Assembly (NCBI RefSeq): GCF_024495425.1
Contig: NZ_JANHJR010000003.1
Span: 987,926-1,051,925 of the forward strand
Direction of reading: 5' to 3'
Length of the DNA stretch: 64,000 nt
Origin: Haloarchaeobius litoreus
GTDB lineage: Archaea; Halobacteriota; Halobacteria; Halobacteriales; Natrialbaceae
Shown here: positions 32,447-41,207 of the stretch, piece by piece
Layout: each line of letters opens with the position of its first letter
How positions within the stretch are numbered: the stretch's first letter is position 1
Made by a program: the position numbers and the translations under genes
Notes under the pieces: model-generated
The model's database searches: none
What the model was told of the DNA's origin: nothing
What the model saw: the letters and a program-made list of their open reading frames with translations, nothing else

Positions 32447-34288
32447 TCAGCCGTCGGTGTCCCACACGTCGGCCATCGGTGACCTCGACGACCCCGAGCG
32501 GCTGCTGCGCGACCGGCTGTAGCCGCTGCCCCCGCTGGTTCCACCCGACCCGCCGTCGCCCTCGCCGCCGCTGCTCTCGCTCCCACTCCCGCGCTGGTAC
32601 CGTCGGCCCGCCGCGGCTCCCTCGTCCATCCCCGCGAGCGCCGCGCTCGGGTCGAACTCGGGGAGGTCCGGGTCTGAGAGCCGGTCGACCTGCTCGGCGA
32701 ACCACGGCGGCGTGTCGCTCCGCGCGCGGTCGAACAGGTCGACGAGGCTCGAATCCGCGAGGTAGGTGTGGCCCCAGTCGTCGGGCGCGCGGACGACCCG
32801 GCCGCAGGCCTGGATGACGGTCCGCAGGGCGGAGCGGTAGTACCACGCCCACTGGCCCTGCTCCAGCCGGTGTGCGACCCGGGAGTCGCCGGTGTTCAGG
32901 AACGGGGCCTTGCAGAGCACCTGCCAGCGACAGAGGTCGCCCTTCAGGTCGAGCGCCTCCTCCATCTTCACCGAGAGGAACACCTCGGGTTCGTCGGTGG
33001 CCTTCCAGCTGTCGAGCTCGCCGTCGCGGTCCTCACGGGAGTGCGTGCGGACCCGCGCGCCGACGCCGAAATCACGCAGGAGCTCGGCGAGGCGCTCCTG
33101 GATGCCGTAGGAGTGGCAGTGGACCAGCCCCTTCTCGTCGGGGTGGTGCCCCATCACGCGCGTGACGACGCGGGCGACCTTCGGCAGCGTCTCGTCCCGG
33201 TGCTCGTAGGTCATCTTCCCCTGGGTCACGTCGTACAGCGGCCGGTTCTCGACGGGGAACGTGTGCTCGACGTCGACGAGGGCGGTGCGCTCCGGCGGGA
33301 GGCCGACCTGCCGGCAGAACGCCTCCTTGTTCAGGATGGTCGCCGACAGCAGCGCGAAGCGGTTCCCCCGGTCCCAGACGGTGTGCTTCAGGTACTTCTC
33401 GGGATTCATCGGCTTGATGGTGAGCGGGCCGCCCTCGCCGTCGTTGGAGCCGTCGTCGGGGTCCTGGTCGACCAGCCACTCCGTCGCGCTCTCGGGGTCG
33501 CGGTAGTCGCCCACGAACCAGTCCAGCTCGCCGATGCGCTCCTGCAGCCGGTCCCGCAGCGACACCTCCGCCGCCGACAGCTCCGGCTTGCCGATGAGCT
33601 CGTCCTTCCGACGCTTCAGCGTCCCAAGCAGCGCGTCGGCGTAGTCCACCGCCCGGTCCAGCGAATCGATTTTTGGTACTCTGAGGTCGTCCCAGTTCGG
33701 CAGCGTCTGCGGGCTCAGCTCGATGGTCGCGTACATCTCCGCCCACTCCGCCAGCCCGTGCGCCTCGTCGACGACCACGACGTCCCGCTTCCGGAACACC
33801 TCCGAGCCCGCCGTCTGCATGAAGTACGCCAGCGTCATCGCCGCGATCTCGCGGTTCGACGCGATGGCCCGGTCCGAGAAGTACGGACAGCGGTGGCGCA
33901 CCGAGCAGTCGTAGCCCGCCTCGCGGACGCACGGTGCCCGGTTGACCGGCGTGTCGCGCTCCCCGGGGAGGATGCAGTTGTAGTTCGACTTCCCGCGGAT
34001 GACGTTCAGGTCCTCCAGCAGCGAGTCCGCGGCCACGTCGTCCAGCTGCGAGACCTGCGGCGTCGTGTAGTACGCCCCGCTCGCGTCGCTCGGCGCGACC
34101 TCGTCCACCGTCGCCGCACAGCCCGCGATTGCCCTCGCGAGCAACGATTTGCCGCTACCCGTCGGTGCGCGGACGAGGACGACCTCGTTGCCCGCGTCGA
34201 ACGCCGCCTGGATGTCTCTCAGCGCCTGTTCCTGGGCACCGCGGTAGGAGGGCGCGGGGAACTCCTCGAAGATTCGCGACGGGTCCAC
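32447..34288 (-). CDS. XPD/DinG-family Fe-S DNA helicase
   Basis: 613-residue superfamily 2 helicase. Walker A APTGSGKS (41-48). Four cysteines C105, C120, C128 and C134 are spaced as in the XPD/DinG Fe-S domain. DEAH is at 174-177. Late motifs include SATILN, GLVHCHSYG and the arginine-finger region VIQACGRVVR. The GTG at 34288 is preferred: a CTTTACA TATA box lies about 30 bases upstream, and the extra N-terminal residues of longer readings are translated repeat DNA. A Gly/Ser-rich C-terminal tail of about 45 residues (GSGSESSGGEGDGGSG...) follows the helicase core. Role in repair or replication is inferred from family. Confidence 0.9.
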   Translation of the reverse strand: MDPSRIFEEFPAPSYRGAQEQALRDIQAAFDAGNEVVLVRAPTGSGKSLLARAIAGCAATVDEVAPSDASGAYYTTPQVSQLDDVAADSLLEDLNVIRGKSNYNCILPGERDTPVNRAPCVREAGYDCSVRHRCPYFSDRAIASNREIAAMTLAYFMQTAGSEVFRKRDVVVVDEAHGLAEWAEMYATIELSPQTLPNWDDLRVPKIDSLDRAVDYADALLGTLKRRKDELIGKPELSAAEVSLRDRLQERIGELDWFVGDYRDPESATEWLVDQDPDDGSNDGEGGPLTIKPMNPEKYLKHTVWDRGNRFALLSATILNKEAFCRQVGLPPERTALVDVEHTFPVENRPLYDVTQGKMTYEHRDETLPKVARVVTRVMGHHPDEKGLVHCHSYGIQERLAELLRDFGVGARVRTHSREDRDGELDSWKATDEPEVFLSVKMEEALDLKGDLCRWQVLCKAPFLNTGDSRVAHRLEQGQWAWYYRSALRTVIQACGRVVRAPDDWGHTYLADSSLVDLFDRARSDTPPWFAEQVDRLSDPDLPEFDPSAALAGMDEGAAAGRRYQRGSGSESSGGEGDGGSGGTSGGSGYSRSRSSRSGSSRSPMADVWDTDG

Positions 34289-34437
34289 TCTGTACTGTGG
34301 GAGTGTTCGATGTGGTGTAAAGTCTCCGAATGAGGCTAGTGCTCGGGAGGTGCTGGTTCGGTTACTGCGACTGCTGCTGGTGTTGACGACAGTCCGTATA
34401 TCCCATTTGTCGTGGGATTCACTGACGACGACAACGG

Positions 34438-34698
34438 CCAGAAAGCCCCGAGGCGCTCGGCTCCCGGGACCCACGCTGCGCTCCTCACTTCGTTCCGGTG
34501 CTTGCGGAGTCCGGGTTCGCCGAGCGCCTCGCCCCTTTCAGCCCCACCCACCGCAACCGCCCTCGAACCTCCCCAGCCTCCTGCGGTGCTCGCTGGCGCT
34601 GCGCTCCTCGTCCCTCGCGCGAATGGCTCACGGCCTCGCTGCGCTCGGCACGTTCGCCAGCCGCGCGCCACGGTGAAAAGTTTACAATATTTGTAAAC
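34438..34698 (+). repeat. Covarying hairpin element, copy 2 (plus orientation)
   Basis: CCAGAAAGCCCC (34438-34449); 11-bp stem GAGGCGCTCGG (34450-34460) pairs perfectly with CCGAGCGCCTC (34520-34530) across a 59-nt loop; then GCCCCTTTCAG, CCTCCCCAGCCTCCTGCGGTG, GCTCGGCACGTTCGCCAG and the perfect palindrome GTTTACAA-TAT-TTGTAAAC (34680-34698). Same modules and order as copy 1, with a different stem sequence. It lies in the 784-base gene-free region 34289-35072. Confidence 0.78.
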
Positions 34699-34739
34699 CT
34701 TGGATGGTTCGACGACACCGTCACCAGCCACACGGCCAA

Positions 34740-34770
34740 GACAACCCGCGCCGCTAGGCGCGTGGTTGTC
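34740..34770. repeat. Hairpin between element copies 2 and 3
   Basis: GACAACCCGCGCC pairs with GGCGCGTGGTTGTC around a GCTA loop: 13 paired bases with one bulged T. It lies in the gene-free region between two inverted copies of the covarying element. Confidence 0.55.
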
Positions 34771-34780
34771 GAGGGGGAGG

Positions 34781-34916
34781 GCTGGTGCGGTGCGGTCGCG
34801 GTGCAGACGGGCGGGACTGAAAGGTGCGGCGGGCGACGCGAACCCCGGCGAAGCAAGGACCGCAGGTACGAGGACCGCAGCGAGCCGCGGGAGCGTCACC
34901 CGCCGGGGCTTTCTGG
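34781..34916 (-). repeat. Covarying hairpin element, copy 3 (minus orientation, core only)
   Basis: Read on the minus strand: CCAGAAAGCCCC (34905-34916), stem arm GGCGGGTGACGC, a 53-nt loop, arm GCGTCGCCCGCC (34828-34839), then a CCTTTCAGTCC variant. The arms pair at 12 positions with one T-G, which is a G-U wobble in RNA of this orientation. Faces copy 2 in inverted orientation. The downstream modules of copies 1, 2 and 4 are missing. Confidence 0.72.
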
Positions 34917-35072
34917 GTTGTGTCGTCGCGAGCTGTTTCTGCGTTTAGCGGAGCTTTCTGGCTGGATTCGTCGCCGATTCTCGCGGTTTCGGTGACCCAC
35001 GCAACCACAACGACGGTTCCAACCGAGTCCGATACCGGAACGGTACACTCTTAGACGAGCACTCCCCTCACT

Positions 35073-35666
35073 GTGGACGTGGCACGCCACTTCGAGTATC
35101 CCTGTCCCGACTGCCGGAGCACGAACGACCTCCACGACCCGGAGTGTCGGTTCGCGGGCGTCGAGTGGCACGCGGTCGAGAAGGCGTACGCGGACGTGCT
35201 GGCGGCGCTGGCGGGCGGGGTGAAACACGAGGACGAACTGCCGTCGGTCGCGGCGGACTGGGGCGGGCTCCAGAACGCGGCGCTGGAGCACCTGCGGACG
35301 GTCCAGCGGGTCGAGGAGCACGACGGCCGGCTGGAGCTGCGCTCGCCCGACGAGTACCGCGAGCTGCTGACGACGCCGCAGTACGAGCCGGTGAAGACCG
35401 TCTACGAGTACGGCTCGGTGCCGGGCTGTCACGACAACAGCGTGTTCGCGCTGGTCGCCTACTACGAGATGGTCGGGCTCTCGTGGCCGGAGACGCGCGA
35501 GCAGGTCATCGAGTGGCTGCACGAGACGGGCACGTGGGAGCGCGGCGGCTTCGCCGAGGACTCCCCCGAGGAGCTCGTCGAGGCGAAGCGACACGTCTAC
35601 GAGGCGGGCTACGGCTGGAAGCAGGCGGCACGCGAGGCGAAGGCGGTCATCGACCGGTATCGGTGA
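35073..35666 (+). CDS. Uncharacterised haloarchaeal protein with N-terminal CPDC knuckle
   Basis: 197 residues from a GTG start (a second in-frame GTG is 6 bases later). The N terminus YPCPDCRSTNDLHDPECRF holds a three-Cys zinc-knuckle-like motif; the remainder is helical with repeated ALxHLRTVQRVEEHDGR and ETREQVIEWLHETGTW segments. A TATA-like CTCTTAGAC lies about 25 bases upstream. I do not recognise the family; a regulatory or adaptor role is possible but not supported further. Confidence 0.72.
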   Translation: MDVARHFEYPCPDCRSTNDLHDPECRFAGVEWHAVEKAYADVLAALAGGVKHEDELPSVAADWGGLQNAALEHLRTVQRVEEHDGRLELRSPDEYRELLTTPQYEPVKTVYEYGSVPGCHDNSVFALVAYYEMVGLSWPETREQVIEWLHETGTWERGGFAEDSPEELVEAKRHVYEAGYGWKQAAREAKAVIDRYR

Positions 35667-35675
35667 AGCGTCGGA

Positions 35676-35681
35676 AAAAAT
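35676..35681 (-). terminator. T6 tract after vWA gene
   Basis: Six A residues on the plus strand (T6 on minus) 25-30 bases after the vWA gene stop, in the 39-base gap between convergent genes. Plausible archaeal poly-T terminator. Confidence 0.4.
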
Positions 35682-35705
35682 CGAAGCGGCTGTTCGACGG
35701 CAGTG

Positions 35706-37028
35706 TTACCGTGCCCGGGGGCCACCGCCACGGTTCGACGGGAAGCTCTCGGCGAACGCTTCCGCGGCGTCTTCGGTGCAGAAGAACGCCACGAAGCTGA
35801 TGGCGTGCGGTGCGATGTACTCCGCGGTGACCTGACCGTCTTCGGCGACCAGTTCCTGCACTTCGAGCCCGCGCCCGGCCTTGACGACCGCGTAGACCGT
35901 GCAGTACCCGGTGTCGAAGGTGGCGGTCATGGGTTCGAACTCCTCGCCGTCCTTGTTCACGTAGCTGCCCGCCGTGTAGGAGACGAGGCTCTCGTCGCCC
36001 GTCTCGAGGACGAAGTCGTACGCGACGCACTCGTCGTCGACGGTCTCGACGCACTCGAACTCGTACTTCGCGAGCAGGCCCTCGTCCTCGCACTCGTCGC
36101 ACTCGTCGCAGATCTCCGAGAGGAGGTTCCGCAGCGCGGCACCGAGCTCGCTGGAGTTCGCGACCTGCACGTAGTCCTCGGGCGCGGTCGCGATGCGGTC
36201 GCGGAGGTAGTCGTCGTCGACGCCGCTGCCGATACCGACCGCGACGATGCGGGTGCCGTCGGCCTTCGCGACCGTGGCGACCGCCTCGGTCTCGTCGCGC
36301 TCGCCGTCGGTGATGACGGCGTCGGTGCCGGTCGAGCCACCGGTGTACGCGTAGGTTTTGTCGCCGTCGCCCTCGGGGTCGAAGCCCGTCGTCGCGGTGG
36401 GAACGTAGCCGGAGACGCCGCCGACGGTGCCGTCGGCCTCGTCCTCGGGCGGGTTCGACCCGTTGCCGACGATGCCGTTCTGGTAGTTCGGCTCGCCGTC
36501 GGTCAGGAGGACGATGACCTCCTTGCCGTCGCGGCCCTGGCCGTCGAGGATGTCGTCGGCGAGGTCGAGTGCCGCGGCCATGTGGGTCCCGTTCTCGTTG
36601 GGCGGCGCGACGCCGGGGATGGCGGCCTTCATCGCGGGCCGGTTGTCGGTCGTGCCGTCCTGGGCGAGCAGGAGATACTCCTGCGTGCCGAAGTCGTAGG
36701 CCTTGCCGGTGTCGCCGAAGGTGACGACGCCGAGCTGGTTGTCGTCGTTCAGCACGTCGACGAAGCTCTCGGCACCGGATTCGATGTCGCCCCAGAGGGC
36801 GGAGCCGATGGAGCCGGAGTAGTCGAGCGCGAGCACGATGTCGAGCGTCGCGTTACAGGTGTCGATGCGTCCGTCGGTGTGCTCGTCCGCGAGCACGGTC
36901 GTGCTCGACAACGGCAGTCCCAGTCCGAAGACGCCGGTCGTCAGCGCCGTGCTCTGTAGCACGCGGCGTCGCGAGATTCCGGTTGCGGTCTTCTCTCGGT
37001 CGTCTGTGGTGGTGATCGGTGTTTCCAT
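35706..37028 (-). CDS. Tat-exported von Willebrand A domain protein
   Basis: 440 residues. The Tat signal SRRRVLQSTALTTG lies at 19-32. A vWA domain follows with MIDAS DYSGS (69-73), a conserved later T (GTHMAAAL) and VIVLLTDGEP. After the domain comes a Cys-rich stretch (CDECDECEDEG; FECVETVDDECVAYDF) and a beta-rich C-terminal domain. It is predicted to be an extracellular metal-dependent adhesion or binding protein. ATG 37028 places the twin arginines at the usual distance; the longer reading adds 14 residues. No sortase tail is seen. Confidence 0.86.
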   Translation of the reverse strand: METPITTTDDREKTATGISRRRVLQSTALTTGVFGLGLPLSSTTVLADEHTDGRIDTCNATLDIVLALDYSGSIGSALWGDIESGAESFVDVLNDDNQLGVVTFGDTGKAYDFGTQEYLLLAQDGTTDNRPAMKAAIPGVAPPNENGTHMAAALDLADDILDGQGRDGKEVIVLLTDGEPNYQNGIVGNGSNPPEDEADGTVGGVSGYVPTATTGFDPEGDGDKTYAYTGGSTGTDAVITDGERDETEAVATVAKADGTRIVAVGIGSGVDDDYLRDRIATAPEDYVQVANSSELGAALRNLLSEICDECDECEDEGLLAKYEFECVETVDDECVAYDFVLETGDESLVSYTAGSYVNKDGEEFEPMTATFDTGYCTVYAVVKAGRGLEVQELVAEDGQVTAEYIAPHAISFVAFFCTEDAAEAFAESFPSNRGGGPRAR

Positions 37029-37296
37029 AGCTGGTGCTTCTCGTGCGAGGTGACGGTCCCTGACTCCCAACCCCCCGGTCGAGAATTACCTTCGAGTACG
37101 CCGTTCGAGGGCATAGTTGCGCGTTCCCTGCCGACGGTTCGTGAACCGTTCAGGGGGCCGGACGACCGTTCGTGCCATCCCGGCGACGGCCCCCACGGCT
37201 AGCGCTACGGTGACCCTACGTTCGTTCACGCTGACTCCTGTGCCCACCTCGGCGGACGACGTTGTGCTTTTCCCGGCGCGACTCCAACCCCGGCAC

Positions 37297-37653
37297 ATGA
37301 CAGGGTCGTCGCCGGGCTACCGGGACGTCGTCGCGGGCGTGACCGAGGCCCACTGGCCGGTCGCGCTCGTCGCGTTCGTCCCGTTCCTCGGCTACTTCGT
37401 CGCAACCGACCAGCCGACACTGGCGCTCGCGATGGCCGCGACCGCGCTGGCGGCGGCCCACGCGTTCGTCGTCGGTATCGCGCTTGGACGAGGGGACCGG
37501 AACGTCGCGCTCGGGGTGGGCGCGCTGACAGCGGTCGTCGTCGCCGTGAGCGCCGTCGCCCTCGTCGAACTCGCCGCGGTGGTGTTCCTGTTCGGGTCGC
37601 TGGTCTGCCTCCCGGCCGCGTCACTCGGGCACGCGGCGTGGCGGCGAGCGTGA
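37297..37653 (+). CDS. Membrane protein with four predicted helices
   Basis: 118 residues starting at ATG 37297 (MTGSSPGYRD) with hydrophobic segments WPVALVAFVPFLGYFVA, LALAMAATALAAAHAFVVGI, VALGVGALTAVVVAVSAVAL and AAVVFLFGSLVCLPAASL. The longer reading adds an Arg/Thr-rich stretch and is rejected. A TTGTGCTTTTCC promoter-like patch lies about 30 bases upstream. Unknown function. It is convergent with pcn. Confidence 0.65.
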   Translation: MTGSSPGYRDVVAGVTEAHWPVALVAFVPFLGYFVATDQPTLALAMAATALAAAHAFVVGIALGRGDRNVALGVGALTAVVVAVSAVALVELAAVVFLFGSLVCLPAASLGHAAWRRA

Positions 37654-37676
37654 GAAAGGAGAGAGCGAGAACGGCC

Positions 37677-38420
37677 TCAGTCGCTCTGGATGCGCGGTGC
37701 GAGCACGAACAGGACCGAGCCCTGCCCCTCGGCGATGGGGAAGGTGATCTTGAGGGGGAACTCCGCACCGAGTTCGAGCGTGACCTCGGCGTCGGCGGGG
37801 ATGGCCTTGTTCATGTCCTTCAGGTAGTCGAGGCTGAACAGGGAGCGGGCGTCGCCGGCCTGCAGGTCGATGAGCTGCTCGGTGGTGAGTTCGAGGTGGA
37901 CGTCGTCGGTGTCGCCCTCCGCGTCGACGTAGAACAGCTCGTCGTCGGCGTCGACGCCGAGTGCGATGTGGTCGGAGACCATGTCGGAGGCCTTGACGGC
38001 GCGGTTGATGTCCTTGCCCTCGATGACGATCTCGGCGGAGAGGTCGAGGTCCGGGATGTCGGGCTCCTGGCGGATGCTGTCGGGGTCGATGAGCGCGAGC
38101 GTGTACTCCAGCCCGTCGATCTGGATGTGGAGCTTGCGTGTCTCCTCGTCGAGTTCGAGCTCGACGAGCTGTCCGGCGTCGGCCATCCCGGCGATGTCTT
38201 CGAGCCGGGAGAGGTTGACGCCGATGACGCCGCCGTCGGCCTCGTATGACTCGAACGCCTCGGCGGAGAGCCGCAGGTCGACCATGCCGACGTTGGCGGG
38301 GTCGACGGCGCGTATCTCGATGCCGTCTTCGTCGAGGTGGACCTTACACTCGTCCACCAGGACGCTCACGGAGTCGAGCGTCGTCTTGAGCGTCTCGGCG
38401 CTCACGATGGCCTTGAACAT
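37677..38420 (-). CDS. pcn: DNA sliding clamp PCNA
   Basis: 247-residue processivity clamp for replicative polymerases. [18 protein letters not shown] start, [19 protein letters not shown], interdomain connector with [19 protein letters not shown], and C-terminal [11 protein letters not shown] are the haloarchaeal PCNA landmarks; many surface acids suit high salt. A TTTTTTTAG box lies 27-34 bases before the ATG on the minus strand. Confidence 0.97.
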   Translation of the reverse strand: MFKAIVSAETLKTTLDSVSVLVDECKVHLDEDGIEIRAVDPANVGMVDLRLSAEAFESYEADGGVIGVNLSRLEDIAGMADAGQLVELELDEETRKLHIQIDGLEYTLALIDPDSIRQEPDIPDLDLSAEIVIEGKDINRAVKASDMVSDHIALGVDADDELFYVDAEGDTDDVHLELTTEQLIDLQAGDARSLFSLDYLKDMNKAIPADAEVTLELGAEFPLKITFPIAEGQGSVLFVLAPRIQSD

Positions 38421-38702
38421 GTTGAATCACGCTACGAAACCGGACACTAAAAAAACACCCTTTCGGTCGCGCGAGCGCGTGTGAATCGCCCAGTCGCACG
38501 GCTCTCAGAAGTTCGTCACCGTCGCTCCCGGCCCCTCGACGGTGAGTCCGTCGAACGTCAGGTCGCCCGTCCCGAACGTCGCACCTCCCCCGGCTTTCGA
38601 CCGTTTAATCCATTCAAACCCGCAGACGGCGTCCGAAACGGTTCGAACTCGACTGGACCGTCTCGGCGGTTCATATGGCCGTGAGCCCGAGCCGGGGACA
38701 CG

Positions 38703-39902
38703 ATGAATACAGAACGTATCACGCTCACGACGGTCGGCGCGGTGCTGCTGTTCGCCGCGCTGGCCGTGGTGGTGCCGTCGGTGACACTCGGCCTCGTCGA
38801 GTGGCAGCGCGCGCTGGCACTGCTGCTGTGGGCCACGACCACGCTGTTCGCGCTGACGGCGCTCGTCTGGGTCGTTCTCACCTACGTCGTCGGTGCGAAC
38901 TACGAGCCGCCCGAACCCGTCCACGGCGGCGACGACGTGCAGGTCCGCATCCTCACCATCGACGCCGCGTCCGTCGTGCAGGCGACGGTCGACTCGCTCC
39001 CGGCCGAACTCGACGACGTCCACGTCGTCGCCGAGGCGGACATCGACGTCGACGGCGCGACCGTCCACGTCGTCCCCGACGGGTTCGACTGCGACGCCGT
39101 CCGGAAGGGTCGCGCCATCGAGTGGGCACGCCGCGCGCTCGACTGCGACCGCGAGTTCGTCCTCTACCTCGACGAGGACAGCCAGATGGCGTCGTTCGAC
39201 GGCCTGCCCGACGCCGACGTGGTGCAGCTCCGCGAACAGCCCCGCCGGACCGGCTCCGTGCTGTCGTACCTCGCCGATGTCTACCGGATGGGCGTCCAGA
39301 TCGAGCAACGCGCGTTCGCCCGCCTCTCCATCCCGCTGTTCGCGTGGGGTGGCGGCATCGCGGTCCGGGAGTCCGTCGAGCAGGAGGTCACCTGGGACCG
39401 CGAGACGCTCGTCGAGGACACCGCGTTCGTCTGGGCGGCCGCCCAGCAGGTCGAGGACCTCAGCTACGAGCTGGCGTCGACGACCTGCCGGAACGAGGCC
39501 CCGCCGTCGCTCTCCGAGATCACCCAGCAGCGCCGTCGCTGGGCTGCAGGCAACGTCGAGGCCGCGACGGGGCTCCCGCTGCGCTACCAGCTGCTCACCC
39601 GCATCCGCAACTTCGCGTGGGCGCTCTCGCCGGTGGTGACCCTCGTCGCCATCCCGCTGTCGGTGCTGGGTCTCGGTGTCGGCACCGGCGGGCTGTTCAT
39701 GGTCCTCTCGTTCGGTCTCGGGCTGCTCACGCTGTTCTGGTACGCCCGTGGCCTGCAGTGCTACGGCCGGGACGAGCTGAAGTGGAGCCTCGCGCTGCCG
39801 CTCGCGCCGCTGGTCACCGTCGTCCACTCGATGGGGACCGTCGTCGGCATCCTCAACCCGCCCGGCGAGTTCCGTGTCACGGAGAAGGTGGGTGGGCGGT
39901 GA
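38703..39902 (+). CDS. Membrane-bound family 2 glycosyltransferase
   Basis: 399 residues. Two N-terminal helices (about 8-30 and 38-63), then a GT2 catalytic domain with D157-E-D in YLDEDSQM, an ED pair in LVEDTAFVW and QQRRRW near 279, the family acceptor-site signature. Two or three C-terminal helices (SPVVTLVAIPLSVLGLG; LFMVLSFGLGLLTLFW) follow. The layout resembles processive polysaccharide or lipid-linked sugar transferases at the cytoplasmic face. A TTCATATGG box is 25-33 bases upstream. The substrate is unknown. Confidence 0.87.
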   Translation: MNTERITLTTVGAVLLFAALAVVVPSVTLGLVEWQRALALLLWATTTLFALTALVWVVLTYVVGANYEPPEPVHGGDDVQVRILTIDAASVVQATVDSLPAELDDVHVVAEADIDVDGATVHVVPDGFDCDAVRKGRAIEWARRALDCDREFVLYLDEDSQMASFDGLPDADVVQLREQPRRTGSVLSYLADVYRMGVQIEQRAFARLSIPLFAWGGGIAVRESVEQEVTWDRETLVEDTAFVWAAAQQVEDLSYELASTTCRNEAPPSLSEITQQRRRWAAGNVEAATGLPLRYQLLTRIRNFAWALSPVVTLVAIPLSVLGLGVGTGGLFMVLSFGLGLLTLFWYARGLQCYGRDELKWSLALPLAPLVTVVHSMGTVVGILNPPGEFRVTEKVGGR

Positions 39903-39958
39903 GCACGGAACGAAGGCCCTAACCGCGCTCGCGGGCTACAACAGGCAACTGACCACCC

Positions 39959-40732
39959 ATGGCGCGCAAGGACCACTGGTACAACAAGTCGAAACAGGAG
40001 GGGTACCGCTCGCGGGCGGCGTACAAGCTCAAACAGCTCGACCGGAAGGAGGGGCTGTTCGGCCCGGGCAACACGGTCGTCGACCTCGGGGCCGCCCCCG
40101 GCGGCTGGCTGCAGGTCGCCGCCGAAGAGGTCGGCTCGCAGGGAACGGTCATCGGCGTCGACTTCCAGCGCATCAAGGCGTTCGACGAGGAGTACGACGA
40201 CCGGGTCGAGACCATCCGCGGCGACATGACCGAGGAGGACACGAAGGAGCAGGTCCGCGAGGCTGCCGGGAACGAGGTCGACGTGGTGCTCTCGGACATG
40301 GCCCCGAACATGACCGGCGAGTACCAGCTCGACCACGCCCGCTCGGTCCACCTCGCCCGGCAGGCGTTCGAGACCGCGCTGGACGTGCTCGACACCGGCG
40401 GCGACTTCGCCGTGAAGGTGTTCCAGGGGCAGGACCTCGACGACCTGCGCGAGGACATCGAGGCCGAGTTCCAGTACGTCCGGACGACCACGCCCGAAGC
40501 GTCGCGCGACGAGTCCTCCGAGGTGTATCTGGTCGCCAAGCACCGGCTGACCGCGCCCGTCCGCCCCGGCGACACCATCGAGGTGACCATCGAGGACGTC
40601 GGCAGCGAGGGCGACGGCATCGCCAAGGTCGACGGTTTCACGGTGTTCGTCGACGGCGCCGACGAGGGCGAGACCGTCGAGGTCGAGGTGACCGAAGTGA
40701 AGCCCCGTTTCGGCTTCGCGAAGCCGCTGTAG
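39959..40732 (+). CDS. rlmE: 23S rRNA 2'-O-uridine methyltransferase RlmE (FtsJ) fused to TRAM
   Basis: 257 residues. The FtsJ/RrmJ methyltransferase domain (1-about 190) has RSRAAYKL, SAM motif DLGAAPGGW (42-50), LSDMAPN, AVKVFQG and SSEVYLVAK (the K-D-K-E tetrad). The C-terminal about 60 residues (GDTIEVTIEDVGSEGDGIAK ... FGFAKPL) form a TRAM RNA-binding domain. Bacterial RlmE lacks it; the fusion is characteristic of haloarchaea. Likely modifies the A-loop U of 23S rRNA. Confidence 0.92.
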   Translation: MARKDHWYNKSKQEGYRSRAAYKLKQLDRKEGLFGPGNTVVDLGAAPGGWLQVAAEEVGSQGTVIGVDFQRIKAFDEEYDDRVETIRGDMTEEDTKEQVREAAGNEVDVVLSDMAPNMTGEYQLDHARSVHLARQAFETALDVLDTGGDFAVKVFQGQDLDDLREDIEAEFQYVRTTTPEASRDESSEVYLVAKHRLTAPVRPGDTIEVTIEDVGSEGDGIAKVDGFTVFVDGADEGETVEVEVTEVKPRFGFAKPL

Positions 40733-40763
40733 CTGGTTCTCGCCGTTCTTCGCGCGTCGTCTC

Positions 40764-40943
40764 CTACTCGTCGTCGTCCTCCAGCCGGTCGTGACGGGCG
40801 TCTATCTCGTCGAGGATGTCGAGGTTCTTCCGGATGGACGAGCGGACGGCGTCCGAGCGGTTGACGAACTTCCCGTCGTCGCCGACGTGCTCGTCGAGGT
40901 CGTCGAGCAGTTCCTGCGGAATCTCGACGCTGATCTTGGGCAT
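40764..40943 (-). CDS. Ribbon-helix-helix (CopG-like) protein, 59 residues
   Basis: ATG 40943, stop at 40764-40766. It begins with an N-terminal strand (MPKISVEIPQELLDDLDEHV), followed by RSDAVRSSIRKNLDILDEI and an acidic tail. This is the MetJ/CopG fold: a beta strand that inserts in the DNA major groove, then two helices. Likely a small dimeric DNA-binding regulator; the target is unknown. It has no antitoxin-type partner toxin next to it. Confidence 0.82.
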   Translation of the reverse strand: MPKISVEIPQELLDDLDEHVGDDGKFVNRSDAVRSSIRKNLDILDEIDARHDRLEDDDE

Positions 40944-41207
40944 CCCACTGTCACCGTACAGAGACGGACGTGGCTATTCGGACGGCTGTACTGCGGTCGC
41001 TGTGATGTTCTGCTCCCATAGTATTCTCTGGCGAAGATGCGAATCGGACGATTAAAACGTTACTGCTTACAGGAGTTCACGTCGGTCCGGCGAACGAACG
41101 GCGTCAGATCGCCCTCGGCGGAGCCTCTCTGTGCGATGGCGTCGGTACCCTGTCGTTGCCGGAGTAACCTCACTATAATTTTCACCACGGGACGGTACCT
41201 TCGGGCA

